64,000 nt of DNA from Paenibacillus sp. FSL R10-2782. GTDB taxonomy: Bacteria > Bacillota > Bacilli > Paenibacillales > Paenibacillaceae. The DNA is taken from contig NZ_CP151951.1 of the NCBI RefSeq assembly GCF_038592985.1, positions 3,711,001-3,775,000 on the forward strand. The letters run 5' to 3'. Shown here piece after piece: positions 44,234 through 53,691 of the stretch. A program made the translations under genes and the position numbers. Under the pieces are notes generated by a model. The model ran no database searches. It was not told the origin of the DNA and was given only the letters and a program-made list of their open reading frames with translations. The first letter of the stretch is position 1; every line of letters starts with the position of its first letter.

Positions 44234-45565
44234 CTATAGATTATTAATTTCGTTCAAAATATGAGGTATCTCTTCAAACGATTTTATCCAGATCACGTTC
44301 AGACCTAATTCAGTTGCATCCTGTTCTTCTAAGAAGTAAGCAAGAGTATCTACTTCCTCTTTGGATTGATTATAGATAATTGGTAGTTTCTTGATTATGT
44401 AGTGATTAAGTAATTTATCTGGATTCTTTCTTATAGAAACGTCTAACAATCGTCTCATATTAGGGTCAGTCAAACTTAAACCAATAAATAGACAAGTATT
44501 CTGGTTTAATTTGTTAAGTTGTATAAGGTTTGACCAACTGAAAGGTTCAATAAATTGACTATGATAGGAATCCTCACTAAAAACTATTTTCGACTCGTGA
44601 GGAATGTCCCCGAATCGTGGGAGATATCCATGAACATGATAGATGGGTATTTCATCTGATTTATGTTTAATACCCTCACAATATATTGGTTGGTTTTTGA
44701 TATTATTATTATTCAAATTCTCTTCAATAAGAGAATCAAAATTAAAAGTAATAATTGAATCCAGTGATCGCTTATCTCTTTGAGGTCTTGCTAAATTTGT
44801 AATTGCATCAATTGTATCATTTAACGTAATATCACCCGAGTATAACGCTCTCCGTACTTCATCCTGAAATTCATTCCCCAAGTTATTTTTCAGGTATTTT
44901 CCAATAATTAGATTTGAATATTTAACATTGAAATCACTAGTGTTCTCAAAGTTGATATTTATATTATGATTGTTAGAAATCCTTTTCATCATTGCTTCCA
45001 ATAGTTTATTTAGTAGTATGTTCCATGTTGGTACCCCCGCACTCACTGATATTCCAGCTCCACAAACCAATGTTAATCTTCCTTCAGATAAAGATCTTGC
45101 TAATATTTTTTTATCTTCAGTGTGAGCTTTCTCATAAAATTTATCATTATCGAGTGTAGATTGGTTGTTCTTCTTTTCTTCAGATAACCCACTAAGTAGT
45201 TCTCTTATTCCTTCATCAAAATTATTAGTTAGATTTATATACTTATAATTTGACAAATAACTTGGAACACTACTTTTGTCAATTACTATCGGCACAATCT
45301 TCCTATCTTCTCTTGAGAGGTCACCTAAGACCATCGCAGAAAACTCTCGAAATGTCCATTTAGAATTTAATGAACTATTACTTAAAATCATTATTATTGC
45401 ATCTGCATCCTTAATGCCCTTATTAATTTTTTCTATAATGTTATCTCCAACGGCTATTTTCCATATAGCCATCCAAATATCATGGCCAGCATTCCTTAAA
45501 ATGTCCCCAATTGAAACAGCAATTTCTTTGTCATTATGACTGTAACTAATAAAAACTTTCATCAT
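44234..45565 (-). CDS. TIR-SIR2 fusion protein, putative NAD-consuming defence effector (first cassette)
   Basis: 443 residues. The N-terminal TIR domain (about 1-130) has KVFISYSHNDKEIA and the putative catalytic Glu at about 74 in WTFREFSA. The C-terminal SIR2 domain (about 155-443) has the NAD motif LVCGAGISVSAGVPTW, TFNFDSL (about 273-279) and the catalytic-type HVHG (310-313). Both domains are NAD hydrolases in known phage-defence systems such as Thoeris and short-Argonaute systems. A fusion may sense infection with one and deplete NAD with the other (inference). Two adjacent ATGs at the start; either is possible. It is the cassette nearest attI, where transcription should be strongest. 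Confidence 0.88.
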   Translation of the reverse strand: MMKVFISYSHNDKEIAVSIGDILRNAGHDIWMAIWKIAVGDNIIEKINKGIKDADAIIMILSNSSLNSKWTFREFSAMVLGDLSREDRKIVPIVIDKSSVPSYLSNYKYINLTNNFDEGIRELLSGLSEEKKNNQSTLDNDKFYEKAHTEDKKILARSLSEGRLTLVCGAGISVSAGVPTWNILLNKLLEAMMKRISNNHNININFENTSDFNVKYSNLIIGKYLKNNLGNEFQDEVRRALYSGDITLNDTIDAITNLARPQRDKRSLDSIITFNFDSLIEENLNNNNIKNQPIYCEGIKHKSDEIPIYHVHGYLPRFGDIPHESKIVFSEDSYHSQFIEPFSWSNLIQLNKLNQNTCLFIGLSLTDPNMRRLLDVSIRKNPDKLLNHYIIKKLPIIYNQSKEEVDTLAYFLEEQDATELGLNVIWIKSFEEIPHILNEINNL

Positions 45566-45606
45566 AGCACCTGCCTACTTTTTTTATTCTGCACTTATTG
45601 CATATA

Positions 45607-45668
45607 ACGTCTTATTTACGAACTTCCGAAAGAATGCTCTCTTCGTCATATTCACGAACTTCGTGAAT
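45607..45668 (-). other. Putative attI site
   Basis: Two direct repeats, ACGTCTTATTTACGAACTTC (45607-45626) and TCGTCATATTCACGAACTTC (45643-45662), match at 17 of 20 positions, 36 bp apart. The second lies in a 19 bp palindrome (45650-45668). The first ends at the cassette junction CGTTATATGC on the minus strand. The same TATTCACGAAC core is found in attC-like arms. Located 38 bp after the recombinase stop. Confidence 0.7.
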
Positions 45669-45705
45669 CCTGCACTTTTCTCCTTATTCTCGCACTTTAT
45701 GCACT

Positions 45706-46845
45706 TCAATCCTCCAGCCCGCCCATCCGATCCAACGGACTTTGAATCCGCCCAATGTCCCGTCTGCTCACATGTGTATACCGCTCCGTCGTTCGGACAC
45801 TCTGATGCCCTAGCAGTTCCTGAATATGGCGAAGATCAATCCCATTCTCCAGCAAGTGGGTCGCAAAGGAATGCCTTAGCGAATGGATACTCACCTGTTT
45901 GCGAATGTCCGCTTCAGCCAGCGCTTTTTCAAACACTTTCTGCGCTGAACGTTCCGTCAGGTGGCGGCCTTCCCTCTGCCCTGGAAACAGCCAGTCTTCT
46001 GGCCGCTCCACCCCTATGTACTGCTCGACCACCGCAAAAGCCGCTTCGGAGAGTAGCGTTTGCCGATCCTTCCTGCCCTTTCCCTGACGGACTTTCAGCA
46101 CTTTCCGTTCATGGTCGCAGTCTTCAGGACGCAACCTCATCACTTCGCTTACCCGCAGCCCGGATGTATACGTCAGGTACAGAATAGCCTTATGCTTTCG
46201 ATTTTTCACTACTTTCAACAGACGCATGACCTCATTCAGGGACAGCACATCCGGTAGTTTACTCTCCTTTTTCGGACGAACATAGGCGGAGGATTTGGGC
46301 TGCTTTAGCACATGGCGAAAATAAAATTTCAACGCACTGATCGCTTGGTTAACATAAGCGTGCGAAAGACCTTTTTCGAGCAGCACCAGCGCATATTTTT
46401 GCACCACCGCATCATTTATGCTTGCTTCGGTCCCTTGCAATCCGGCAAAAAAGCGTTCCGTTTGCGATATGTATGCTTTTATCGTCTTGCTGCTGTACCC
46501 CCTTGCTACCAATGCATCGCGCAATTCTTGCCGCTGATCCGGATTCCATTCACCTCGTTCCGAAGAAGAGGGAACCGCATTAGCCTGCGTGTCCCGTCGA
46601 TCCAGCCATTCCCGGATGTACGGTAGTTCTTTATTCAAGCGCTCGTCGTACTCGAACTTACAACTCCGATACGCTTCCAACAGGCTTTCTACAGCCGAGA
46701 TACTGTACGGAATCGCCCAGATTTTTTCGTCTGGAACCCATTTCCTGCCTGGTATGGATCGAATCCCTTCCCGCTCCTTGACTCCGTATCGCTCCAAGCG
46801 TACGCTGATCGTTTTTTCATCCCGATAAAGTAGGTTTATCTTCAT
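45706..46845 (-). CDS. Tyrosine recombinase, putative cassette integrase
   Basis: 379 residues. The first ~95 residues form an extension (RKWVPDEKIWAIPYSISAVE) not present in XerC/D. The core-binding SAM-like domain is at about 100-190 and the catalytic domain at about 195-370. Catalytic residues are intact: Arg231 (SGLRVSEV), Lys256 (GKGRKDR), His321/Arg324 (HSLRHSF), His347 (LLGHQS) and Tyr356 (ERYTHV). The Lys-to-His gap is 65 residues, like XerD and about 40 shorter than IntI1, so the IntI-specific extra helix seems absent. AAGGAGG lies 8 nt before the ATG. The gene ends facing attI and is co-directional with the cassettes. Confidence 0.88.
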   Translation of the reverse strand: MKINLLYRDEKTISVRLERYGVKEREGIRSIPGRKWVPDEKIWAIPYSISAVESLLEAYRSCKFEYDERLNKELPYIREWLDRRDTQANAVPSSSERGEWNPDQRQELRDALVARGYSSKTIKAYISQTERFFAGLQGTEASINDAVVQKYALVLLEKGLSHAYVNQAISALKFYFRHVLKQPKSSAYVRPKKESKLPDVLSLNEVMRLLKVVKNRKHKAILYLTYTSGLRVSEVMRLRPEDCDHERKVLKVRQGKGRKDRQTLLSEAAFAVVEQYIGVERPEDWLFPGQREGRHLTERSAQKVFEKALAEADIRKQVSIHSLRHSFATHLLENGIDLRHIQELLGHQSVRTTERYTHVSRRDIGRIQSPLDRMGGLED

Positions 46846-46901
46846 CTCACTTGCCTCCTTAGTATATCAGCCGTTCAAAAAATTGGAAATCTAATTTTGC
46901 A

Positions 46902-46942
46902 CAAAAAAAGGGACTTAAGATGGATATTCATCTTAAGTCCCT
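46902..46942 (-). terminator. Terminator upstream of the recombinase gene
   Basis: GGGACTTAAGATG pairs perfectly with CATCTTAAGTCCC; the minus strand continues with seven T. It insulates the recombinase from upstream genes, so the recombinase promoter must lie within about 46850-46900. Confidence 0.88.
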
Positions 46943-46970
46943 GATTCTTTCAGAGTAAATTATTGATCCA

Positions 46971-47137
46971 TTAAGTCCAATTTACATTATCATAAAATGT
47001 CTTACCTTTATTTGTCCAGTTCCTCCGTCACATCATCCCATAGCACTGCCGCCACCTTCTCCAACAGATACTCCAGCTTCAGGTTCAGTAGCTATCCAAT
47101 TGGAACTCGCTCTACTCCCCACATAAACAAAAGATGA
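46971..47137 (-). pseudogene. Decayed protein fragment, possibly a toxin C-terminus
   Basis: Minus-strand reading SSFVYVGSRASSNWIATEPE and GEGGGSAMG is broken by TGA, then CDGGTGQ, then after a frame change GKTFYDNVNWT and a stop. No start is present. It follows the Imm22-like immunity gene, so a relic of a polymorphic toxin is possible, but no family is recognised. Confidence 0.35.
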
Positions 47138-47154
47138 GCCTGATTATTTGTTTC

Positions 47155-47538
47155 TCATTTGTTAATACAATAAGGATAAGCCGTTAAAAAGCGCATTTTG
47201 TCGCCATTTTTTTCAGATAGACCGCTTGTATTACAATCATATATAAAGAACAACGAATTATATTTGCCATCTATTTTACTCAAATCATGTAATAGTGGAG
47301 ATAAAAAAGAATCAACAAAGGAAACATCTTTTATACCATTATCTGCCCCATCCATCAGAAAAACTCCTTCAGCAAAATCTTCGTCAAAATCATCTATTTC
47401 ATGGTCATTTAAAAAATCGCTAAAAACATCCTCATTCTCATCTTCCGGGTATTTAATCTCAACATATTCAAATAACTCATCATCAGAGGCAAAGTGACCG
47501 TACCAGACGGACACCATATTTTTTTCAAAGCAATTCAT
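47155..47538 (-). CDS. Imm22-like immunity protein
   Basis: 127 residues, very acidic (EIKYPEDENEDVFSDFLNDH), with the Imm22 start pattern MVSVWYGHFASDDELFEYVE. Immunity proteins of this group neutralise nuclease domains of polymorphic toxins. No toxin gene is next to it, only a decayed fragment downstream, so it is an orphan that may protect against toxins of neighbouring strains (inference). GGGGTG lies 7 nt before the ATG. Confidence 0.75.
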   Translation of the reverse strand: MNCFEKNMVSVWYGHFASDDELFEYVEIKYPEDENEDVFSDFLNDHEIDDFDEDFAEGVFLMDGADNGIKDVSFVDSFLSPLLHDLSKIDGKYNSLFFIYDCNTSGLSEKNGDKMRFLTAYPYCINK

Positions 47539-47633
47539 ATCTTCACCCCGCTAAATTTCAGTTTATACGTTTAATCTATTTGTATCCCGCACCAGCTACC
47601 ATGCCCTCTACCCCACAACAGCTGTTGAAGCTA

Positions 47634-47660
47634 AAAAGCCCGCGCTGATCGCGGGCTTTG
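47634..47660 (-). terminator. Terminator of the 47697-49760 chemoreceptor gene
   Basis: AAAGCCCGCG / CGCGGGCTTT, minus strand followed by TTTTTAGC. Confidence 0.88.
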
Positions 47661-47696
47661 CTGAATATTTAGTCAAAATCATGCCTAATAGACTTG

Positions 47697-49760
47697 TTAC
47701 TCAACCTTGAACTGTCTTAATTCGTCTTGAAGCTTATTGGACAATTGACTTAATTGCTTGGATAGTTCAGCAACCTGCTCGATGCTGTCCGATTGTTCCT
47801 GTGTGCTGGCGCTCACCTCTTCAGTTGAAGCGGAATTCTCCTCCGTGGTGGAAGAGATGATCTCCAGCGCCTGCAAAATCTCATCTTTATGCTTGTGGAC
47901 TTTGGAGGTATTGTTGCTAATCTGGATCATTCGCAATTTCAAATCTTCCAAATCCTTGTTAATGCTAAAGAATACTTGCTTGGTGTTATCCACCGATCTA
48001 GCATTTTCTTCTGCAATTTTCAGACCATGAGCCGTATGCTCAACCGATACACTTGTTTTTTCTTCAATCACACGTACCTTCTTGTAGATTTCCTGTGTCG
48101 CCAGTGCCGTCTGCTCAGCCAGCTTGCGAACCTCCCCGGCAACAACGGCAAACCCTTTGCCCTGTTCTCCTGCGCGTGCAGCTTCAATGGAAGCATTGAG
48201 CGCCAGCAGGTTGGTCTGTGTTGCAATTTGATTGACCGTGTCCACAATACCCGAAATTTCATGACGGCTCAGATCAATCTCCTGAATAATAGACGACATC
48301 GCTTGTGTGGAATTGTGATTTTCTTCCGCCCATTTGGATAACTGATCAACTACAGTCAGCCCCAGTCCGCTTTGTTCGACAGAGACTTGCACCATCGATT
48401 CTATGGCTTTGGCATCATAGACAATTTCGTCAATCTGGCCGGACAATGCCCCAGTTTTTTGTAAAATGTTCTCTGTTTCAATGGACTGGTAGTTCGTCGC
48501 ATTGGCAATCTCATTAACTGCTGTCGCAGTATCGTTCATCGTTACCGCGGTTCTGGAAGAAATGGATTGCAAATCTTGAGAAGACTGATTCAAGACCTGA
48601 GCCGAGCTACCCACCATTTGGAGCATTCCTTGAATTTTTTGAACCATATGGTAAACTCCTTGAGAAATTTGCCCGATTTCGTTGTTGGAATGCGTATCAA
48701 ACTGAACGGTTAAATCTCCATTTTCAATCAGCTTGATTTTTGCCAGCAATTTCGGTATTGATCTCAACAGATAACGGAGAGTTATATAACAAATCACAAC
48801 CAGCAGGATTGTAGCTGCGGCAAATCCGCCAATGGTAAGCCAGGTAAAGGCTTTTAATTCTGAGAGCACCTCTCGTTGAGAAATAGTTAATCCCACGGAC
48901 CACCCGGTATCTTTACTGGTTGCATACCCGATATAACGACGTTCTCCATTATCATTAAACAGTTGTACTCCAGACTCGCCGGAAATCATTTTCTTTCCGA
49001 CCTCCCCAGGCTCACCTGGGATTTCGTTAATCTTTTCTTTCAGCACTTTAGTCTGATCGGGGTGATACAAAATATCACCTGTTTTGGATGCAAGAATTGA
49101 ATAACCAGTGCTTCCGAGCGAATAGCTTTGCATAAGGGCAGGGATATCTTTGAAGGCAATATCAGCTGCGGCAAATCCAATTAATTGGTTACTGTTATCT
49201 TTGATCGGATAGAAAATACCCATGAGCACACTACCCGTAGCGACATCAATATAGGGATCCGAGTAGTATAAACCGTTTGCTTCAACAGCTGGCTTGAAGA
49301 ACGGGCGTTTTTGGATATCGTAATCCGGTTTGGAAGCAGCACCATCATTCTGAAGAAAGAAGCCTTTGCCAGATATTCCTGCAATCCAGGCATCGGCAAA
49401 AGATGGCTCTGCCTTTACAATGGCTGCCAGAGTCGCTTCTGTTTCCGCAGCATATGGAGAAGTTTTCACCATTTCTGACGATTGAGTTGTTTCTATGTAT
49501 TGCTGAAAAAGGTTGTTCGTTGACATTTGTTTGACAAGCGATCCCTTTTCCTTAAACAACGCATCGAACTGGCTGACGATGGCCTGCGTCTTGGTCTGAA
49601 GCATGGCCTCTTGCTGCTTGATAAGTATGCTTTGCGTGCTTGCAAACATAAATGTCCCCAAGGTTGCAAAGACGACAACGATAATGACTAACAACACAAT
49701 CGCTAATGTGTTCGCAATGCTGGATGATCTGAATACGCGCTTTTTAATATTTTGTGACAT
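47697..49760 (-). CDS. Methyl-accepting chemotaxis protein with dCache-type sensor
   Basis: 687 residues. TM1 at about 15-40 and TM2 at about 300-325; the ~260-residue extracellular part is a double-Cache domain ([60 protein letters not shown]), which usually binds amino acids or other small metabolites. HAMP and the full signalling domain ([20 protein letters not shown]) follow. The ATG at 49760 has GGGGAG 8 nt upstream; the 30-codon longer frame is rejected. Single gene with a terminator. Confidence 0.95.
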   Translation of the reverse strand: MSQNIKKRVFRSSSIANTLAIVLLVIIVVVFATLGTFMFASTQSILIKQQEAMLQTKTQAIVSQFDALFKEKGSLVKQMSTNNLFQQYIETTQSSEMVKTSPYAAETEATLAAIVKAEPSFADAWIAGISGKGFFLQNDGAASKPDYDIQKRPFFKPAVEANGLYYSDPYIDVATGSVLMGIFYPIKDNSNQLIGFAAADIAFKDIPALMQSYSLGSTGYSILASKTGDILYHPDQTKVLKEKINEIPGEPGEVGKKMISGESGVQLFNDNGERRYIGYATSKDTGWSVGLTISQREVLSELKAFTWLTIGGFAAATILLVVICYITLRYLLRSIPKLLAKIKLIENGDLTVQFDTHSNNEIGQISQGVYHMVQKIQGMLQMVGSSAQVLNQSSQDLQSISSRTAVTMNDTATAVNEIANATNYQSIETENILQKTGALSGQIDEIVYDAKAIESMVQVSVEQSGLGLTVVDQLSKWAEENHNSTQAMSSIIQEIDLSRHEISGIVDTVNQIATQTNLLALNASIEAARAGEQGKGFAVVAGEVRKLAEQTALATQEIYKKVRVIEEKTSVSVEHTAHGLKIAEENARSVDNTKQVFFSINKDLEDLKLRMIQISNNTSKVHKHKDEILQALEIISSTTEENSASTEEVSASTQEQSDSIEQVAELSKQLSQLSNKLQDELRQFKVE

Positions 49761-50009
49761 GCTGCCATCTCCCCAAGGAATATTGAGCGAAAAGCTCTTA
49801 GATAATATGTCGGAAGTTTGCAGTTGTTTGAATAGGTTTTTAGTATACACAATTTAAAGTTTTGAAAGCTGATCACCTTCGGCAATGTCCCTGCCCCAGA
49901 CTCCAACGCGAATTAGACAGCACCAAACATTTGATTGCATACTCTTATTCTCAATTCTCTGTATGCGCCTTACCCTGCTAATCTCTGCACTTGCCATAAC
50001 AACAGCGCA

Positions 50010-50037
50010 AAGAGCCTGCGTCGGACGCAGACTCTCT
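50010..50037. terminator. Hairpin after cueP-like gene
   Basis: AGAGCCTGCGT / ACGCAGACTCT with one mismatch. Modest T content on both sides. Confidence 0.55.
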
Positions 50038-50118
50038 TATTAATGAATTATAAGAACACACGTTTTCACGCACTTAGAGCGATCCAGCGATCAATACGTA
50101 AACTTCCATCCTCAGACA

Positions 50119-50658
50119 TTAACCCAACTGCATCGTTGTGATACAAGTATCATTGTTCTCATATGTAGAGAATTCAGTTTCTGCCCTTTTTCCTTCATGA
50201 TTCACGCTAATCCGGTATGTCTTATCCCTAGGCAGCCATAGATCAATAAAGCCATTGGATTGCGACTGCATGGCCACATTCTCCATGATGACATTCCCCT
50301 CGGAGTCGTGGACCGTAACACTGAACTCTCCATTTTTTATTTCACCCTGGCAGCCAGTTAGACTATGAGTTGCACAAGGGTGGGTCTGTTCCATATATGG
50401 CGCAATCGAAAGAAAAAACTCGTTGTCAGGCAAATCATAAGTCATGGTTTGGGTATCGTCCCCTGTGACAATCAACTGACTGGAATTAATGGAAGCAGAC
50501 TGGGCTGTTGCTTTGCCTGCACTGAGATCATGCACCAATTGCCTGATATTTGTCTTCCCCTGGTTGTCCGCCCCTTCTCTCTGAATATTTCCTGCAAGCA
50601 GGTACGTCCCCAATGCGGCAACAACCAACCCTGAAGCGACCAAGATCCCTTTTTTCAT
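50119..50658 (-). CDS. CueP-family metal-binding protein
   Basis: 179 residues with an N-terminal signal/anchor segment (GILVASGLVVAALGTYLLAG). The mature part has the CueP hallmarks: DLPDNEFFLSIAPYMEQTHP, CATHSLTGCQGE (two Cys) and the C-terminal NNDTCITTMQL. CueP binds copper in the Salmonella periplasm; Gram-positive relatives are thought to act at the membrane surface. No copper genes are adjacent. ATG 50658 is chosen by the GAGGAG 10 nt upstream. Confidence 0.85.
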   Translation of the reverse strand: MKKGILVASGLVVAALGTYLLAGNIQREGADNQGKTNIRQLVHDLSAGKATAQSASINSSQLIVTGDDTQTMTYDLPDNEFFLSIAPYMEQTHPCATHSLTGCQGEIKNGEFSVTVHDSEGNVIMENVAMQSQSNGFIDLWLPRDKTYRISVNHEGKRAETEFSTYENNDTCITTMQLG

Positions 50659-50833
50659 CTGGAGTTCATCTCCTCGTCCGTTTTGTATTATTATAAGGGA
50701 GAACGCATCGTAATGGGCAAAATGCAGTGCTGAAGTCACCAGATATTCACATATCTGAATTGTGGTTCTGACATATTTGTATACCTATCCCTGTGTTAAT
50801 AAATTCCTTTTGTACAAGAGAGGTGGGCCTTAT

Positions 50834-51403
50834 ATGATCTATATTGCATTGCTGCGGGGCATTAATGTGGGTGGCAACAACAAGATTAATATGAAAAAGC
50901 TCAAGGAAACGTTTGAGAAGGCAGGCATGAGCCATGTGACGACTTACATCAACTCCGGAAACATCATTTTTTCCAGTGAAGTTCAATCCAACGAGGAGCT
51001 GTCGCTCCAGCTGGAGCAGGCGATTCTTGAGGATTTTAGCTTACCGATCCGGGTTATCGTTCGCAATATGGCGGAAATCCAGGCCATTATGAAGGCATTG
51101 CCGGAGGAATGGTCTAATGATACTCAGATGAAAAGTGATGTATTGTTTCTGTGGGATGAAATTAACGATATTTCCGTTATGGAGAAACTTCCTTTGAAGC
51201 CGGGAATAGGCAGTATAATGTATACGCCTGGGGCCATTCTGTTTTCTGTCAGCAGAGAACATGTCACAAAAAGCGGGATGACCAAACTGGTCGGCTCCAG
51301 TCTGTATCAGAATATGACGGTGCGGAATGTGAACACGACCCGGCAGATTTATAAGCTGATGCAAACGGCTGAGCAGGAAGAGTTACGTGCTTTAGACTCC
51401 TGA
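50834..51403 (+). CDS. DUF1697-family protein
   Basis: 189 residues. It has the family's defining start MIYIALLRGINVGGNNKINM followed by KLKETFEKAGMSHVTTYINS and GNIIFSS, and it ends with VRNVNTTRQIYKLM. Widespread conserved family without an assigned biochemical role. GAGGTGG lies 7 nt before the ATG at 50834. Single gene between two divergent/convergent chemoreceptor units. Confidence 0.88.
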   Translation: MIYIALLRGINVGGNNKINMKKLKETFEKAGMSHVTTYINSGNIIFSSEVQSNEELSLQLEQAILEDFSLPIRVIVRNMAEIQAIMKALPEEWSNDTQMKSDVLFLWDEINDISVMEKLPLKPGIGSIMYTPGAILFSVSREHVTKSGMTKLVGSSLYQNMTVRNVNTTRQIYKLMQTAEQEELRALDS

Positions 51404-51440
51404 TTCAAGCCTCCGAGAGTCAACCGTAGAGGATAAAATC

Positions 51441-51466
51441 AAAAAGGGAGCCTGCTTACGGCTCCC
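51441..51466 (-). terminator. Terminator of the 51480-53225 chemoreceptor gene
   Basis: GGGAGCC / GGCTCCC with loop TGCTTAC, minus strand followed by TTTTTGATTTT. Confidence 0.85.
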
Positions 51467-51479
51467 CGGACTGACTTCG

Positions 51480-53225
51480 TTACATTTTAAAACCGTCAAC
51501 CAGTTCATTTAATCGGGCAGCGATTTCCTTCACCTGATCAGATTGTTGCGCCACTTCAAGCGACCTTTCCGTCGATGAAACCATGTTCTCAGCAATGTGC
51601 TGGGTAGATACGGCAGACTGTTCGCTGGCTGTTGCAATCTCATGGATAGCCCTCACCATGGTTTGAATCGTTGCGTTCACCTGCTTAGAGGTGGCATTCA
51701 AATCATTGACTGTATTCGTATGCTCAACTACATCATTGTAATATTGTTCTGCCGTGTCCTCAAGCAGCTGATAATCCTTGCTCACCTGCCCTTGCAGGAA
51801 GTGTAGCAATTCTTCAGCATTGGTCGTCAAATGGGCTACAGATTGCACAACCTCTTGAGTAACACTCTGAATTTGGTCTACCGCCTGCTTGGAGCCATCT
51901 GCTAGCTTGCGAATCTCGTTAGCCACAACCGCAAATCCCCGCCCTGACTCACCGGCACGAGCCGCTTCAATGGAGGCATTTAGAGCCAGCAAATTGGTTT
52001 GCGCCGTAATTTCCAGAATAGACTGGGAGAGTATACGAATTTGGTCTACCGCCTTGGCTTGTTCCAGCGCTTCCGTCATCTTTTCACTAGCCTTCCGGTA
52101 AATCTCCTTGGACGCTTTATTGGACTCACTAGCCTCATGCTTCAACGCTTCGGCCCTTAGGCTTGTAGCATAGGCAGACTGAGCTTTTTCCTGAGTTTTA
52201 ATCGAAATGTACTCTGCCGCCTGTTGCATTTCATCCGCGGAATGATTCATGTTTTCTGTATATGCCGAGGTCTCCTCCATCGCTGCTGACAGTTGTTCGA
52301 CCGTAGCCGATACGTCCCTAATCCGCTCATTGAGATCAGTCATATTATGATTCGTCTGATCACTTAGCTGATTAATTTGGCGAGATTCATTGATAACCCC
52401 CGTAATAACCATTGAGGTCGAATCCGTCATTTGTTGAATGGCACGTGCAATGACAGCGATTTCGTTATTACCCTTGAGCAGGGTCGGATCAAGGGCTGCC
52501 GTTAAATTTCCTTGGGTAACCGCTTCACAGTATTTCGTAATGGTGCTCATTCGGGAACGGATATTCCGAATGGCCGAAAAGGAGATCATACTAAGAACAG
52601 CCAGCACTAGAGCCAGAATCACGATCAAAACAACTGTGCGCATTTTAATTTCATTTTGCGTATTTTGATATAGGTTGGCCGATTGTTCATTGTTGTAATC
52701 GGAAATATCGGTCAGTATCTTAACAATTGCCGTACTGGATGTATTAATCCGGCCTCTCTCTTCCTTGTCATACGTTCCGGTATTTTTTTTGACTGCCATA
52801 ATCTGCTCAATATTCTGATAATAGGTGTCTATGCTGCCTCTTAATTCCTTGTACAATTTCTGTTCCTTCGGATCCAGATTCTTTTGCGAGAATTTATTTA
52901 ACCCTGATGTAACGCTGTCTTTTCCCTTCTGTACCTGCTTATATTGTTTATCTGTGTACTCCTCATTATCGAGTACCTTGGTATAGTTGGCCCGCATGTT
53001 ATAAAAATCACTTTTTACCTCCAGAATATTCGTTTGGTGTTGGAAACGATCCATATACAAAATACCTTGGCCCTCTTTTGCTTGATACATGCCGAAAACC
53101 CCTACCAACGATATAATGAGCAAACCAGCCAAGCTGATTAAGATCATGGAAACCATCGTTGTCGTGACCTTTAAATCTCTAAATCCTTTTACTTTTTTAG
53201 TGCTGTCTGATAGTTTTGTACTCAT
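51480..53225 (-). CDS. Methyl-accepting chemotaxis protein with 4HB sensor
   Basis: 581 residues. TM1 is at about 24-44 ([21 protein letters not shown]) and TM2 at about 198-217. The ~150-residue region between is a four-helix-bundle sensor ([20 protein letters not shown]). HAMP and signalling domain follow, with tip [20 protein letters not shown] and a long downstream coiled coil. GGAGGAG lies 5 nt before the ATG at 53225 (the codon before it is TTG). Own terminator, single gene. Confidence 0.95.
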   Translation of the reverse strand: MSTKLSDSTKKVKGFRDLKVTTTMVSMILISLAGLLIISLVGVFGMYQAKEGQGILYMDRFQHQTNILEVKSDFYNMRANYTKVLDNEEYTDKQYKQVQKGKDSVTSGLNKFSQKNLDPKEQKLYKELRGSIDTYYQNIEQIMAVKKNTGTYDKEERGRINTSSTAIVKILTDISDYNNEQSANLYQNTQNEIKMRTVVLIVILALVLAVLSMISFSAIRNIRSRMSTITKYCEAVTQGNLTAALDPTLLKGNNEIAVIARAIQQMTDSTSMVITGVINESRQINQLSDQTNHNMTDLNERIRDVSATVEQLSAAMEETSAYTENMNHSADEMQQAAEYISIKTQEKAQSAYATSLRAEALKHEASESNKASKEIYRKASEKMTEALEQAKAVDQIRILSQSILEITAQTNLLALNASIEAARAGESGRGFAVVANEIRKLADGSKQAVDQIQSVTQEVVQSVAHLTTNAEELLHFLQGQVSKDYQLLEDTAEQYYNDVVEHTNTVNDLNATSKQVNATIQTMVRAIHEIATASEQSAVSTQHIAENMVSSTERSLEVAQQSDQVKEIAARLNELVDGFKM

Positions 53226-53651
53226 CAAAACTCCTCCAGTCGTCTATGTATAATAGATCACGTTGCTCCCATAATCACTATCCCCTAAACAATACGAAAT
53301 TAAGAGATTACACCGTGATGATATATATATCGGAAGAAAGCGTTTAATATTGTAATAAAAATAACAATCCTGCTAAAATAAAGTATATTCATTCAAGGAT
53401 AGTGAGCTTGAGGTTGAGAGTGAGATTGAGATTGGTAAATCAGGATTTTGCAAAATTCGATTCCAGTCGCTCCGAAGTGCAATATATAGACGAACTAGAC
53501 CATTTCGATTTATATATTGTTCATGGGAAGCCGCTTATTGGATTTTTGCAAACTCCTCAAATATGACTATTATTTTAGGTGCTCAAGTATTAAGGTGCTA
53601 CATAGGGATGCCTATTTTGTTGGCCATAGATTGGGATGTGTTTCCAAAAAA
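53226..53651. other. Intergenic region, no gene seen
   Basis: AT-rich with several short frames that lack ribosome sites or protein-like composition. It includes the upstream region of the chemoreceptor gene. Confidence 0.5.
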
Positions 53652-53682
53652 TACCCCATCGCTTCTATTGAGCAATGGGGTA
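53652..53682 (-). terminator. Terminator after the polyprenyl-synthetase pseudogene
   Basis: TACCCCAT / ATGGGGTA; minus strand followed by TTTTTTGG. Confidence 0.85.
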
Positions 53683-53691
53683 CGCACCTTT

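Larger units (their letters stand above)
26668..46845 (-). mobile_element. Integron-like cassette array with its recombinase
   Basis: A recombinase gene (46845-45706) is followed on the same strand by a putative attI (45607-45668) and then cassettes separated by nine attC-like sites (S9 to S1, ending at 26668). Most cassette genes run on the minus strand with the site just after their stop, as in integrons. The two ends of eight cassettes are mutually complementary over 9-17 nt. The array is interrupted from about 29041 to 38299 by non-cassette DNA and an IS3 element. Confidence 0.8.

Noticed and set aside
26668..45668. Repeats read as a CRISPR array or as simple MITEs
   Set aside because: Spacing is 0.6-1.3 kb with genes between, flanks show cassette-specific complementarity and there are no cas genes or target duplications.
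46846..46901. LexA/SOS box in front of the recombinase gene
   Set aside because: A lone GAAC half-site is present (TTTGAACGG) but no GTTC partner at the right distance, so SOS control cannot be claimed.
53461..53475. GGAGCGACTGGA on the minus strand, identical to the sulfurtransferase-tail core
   Set aside because: Only 12 bases match, with no further tail or terminator similarity; probably chance.
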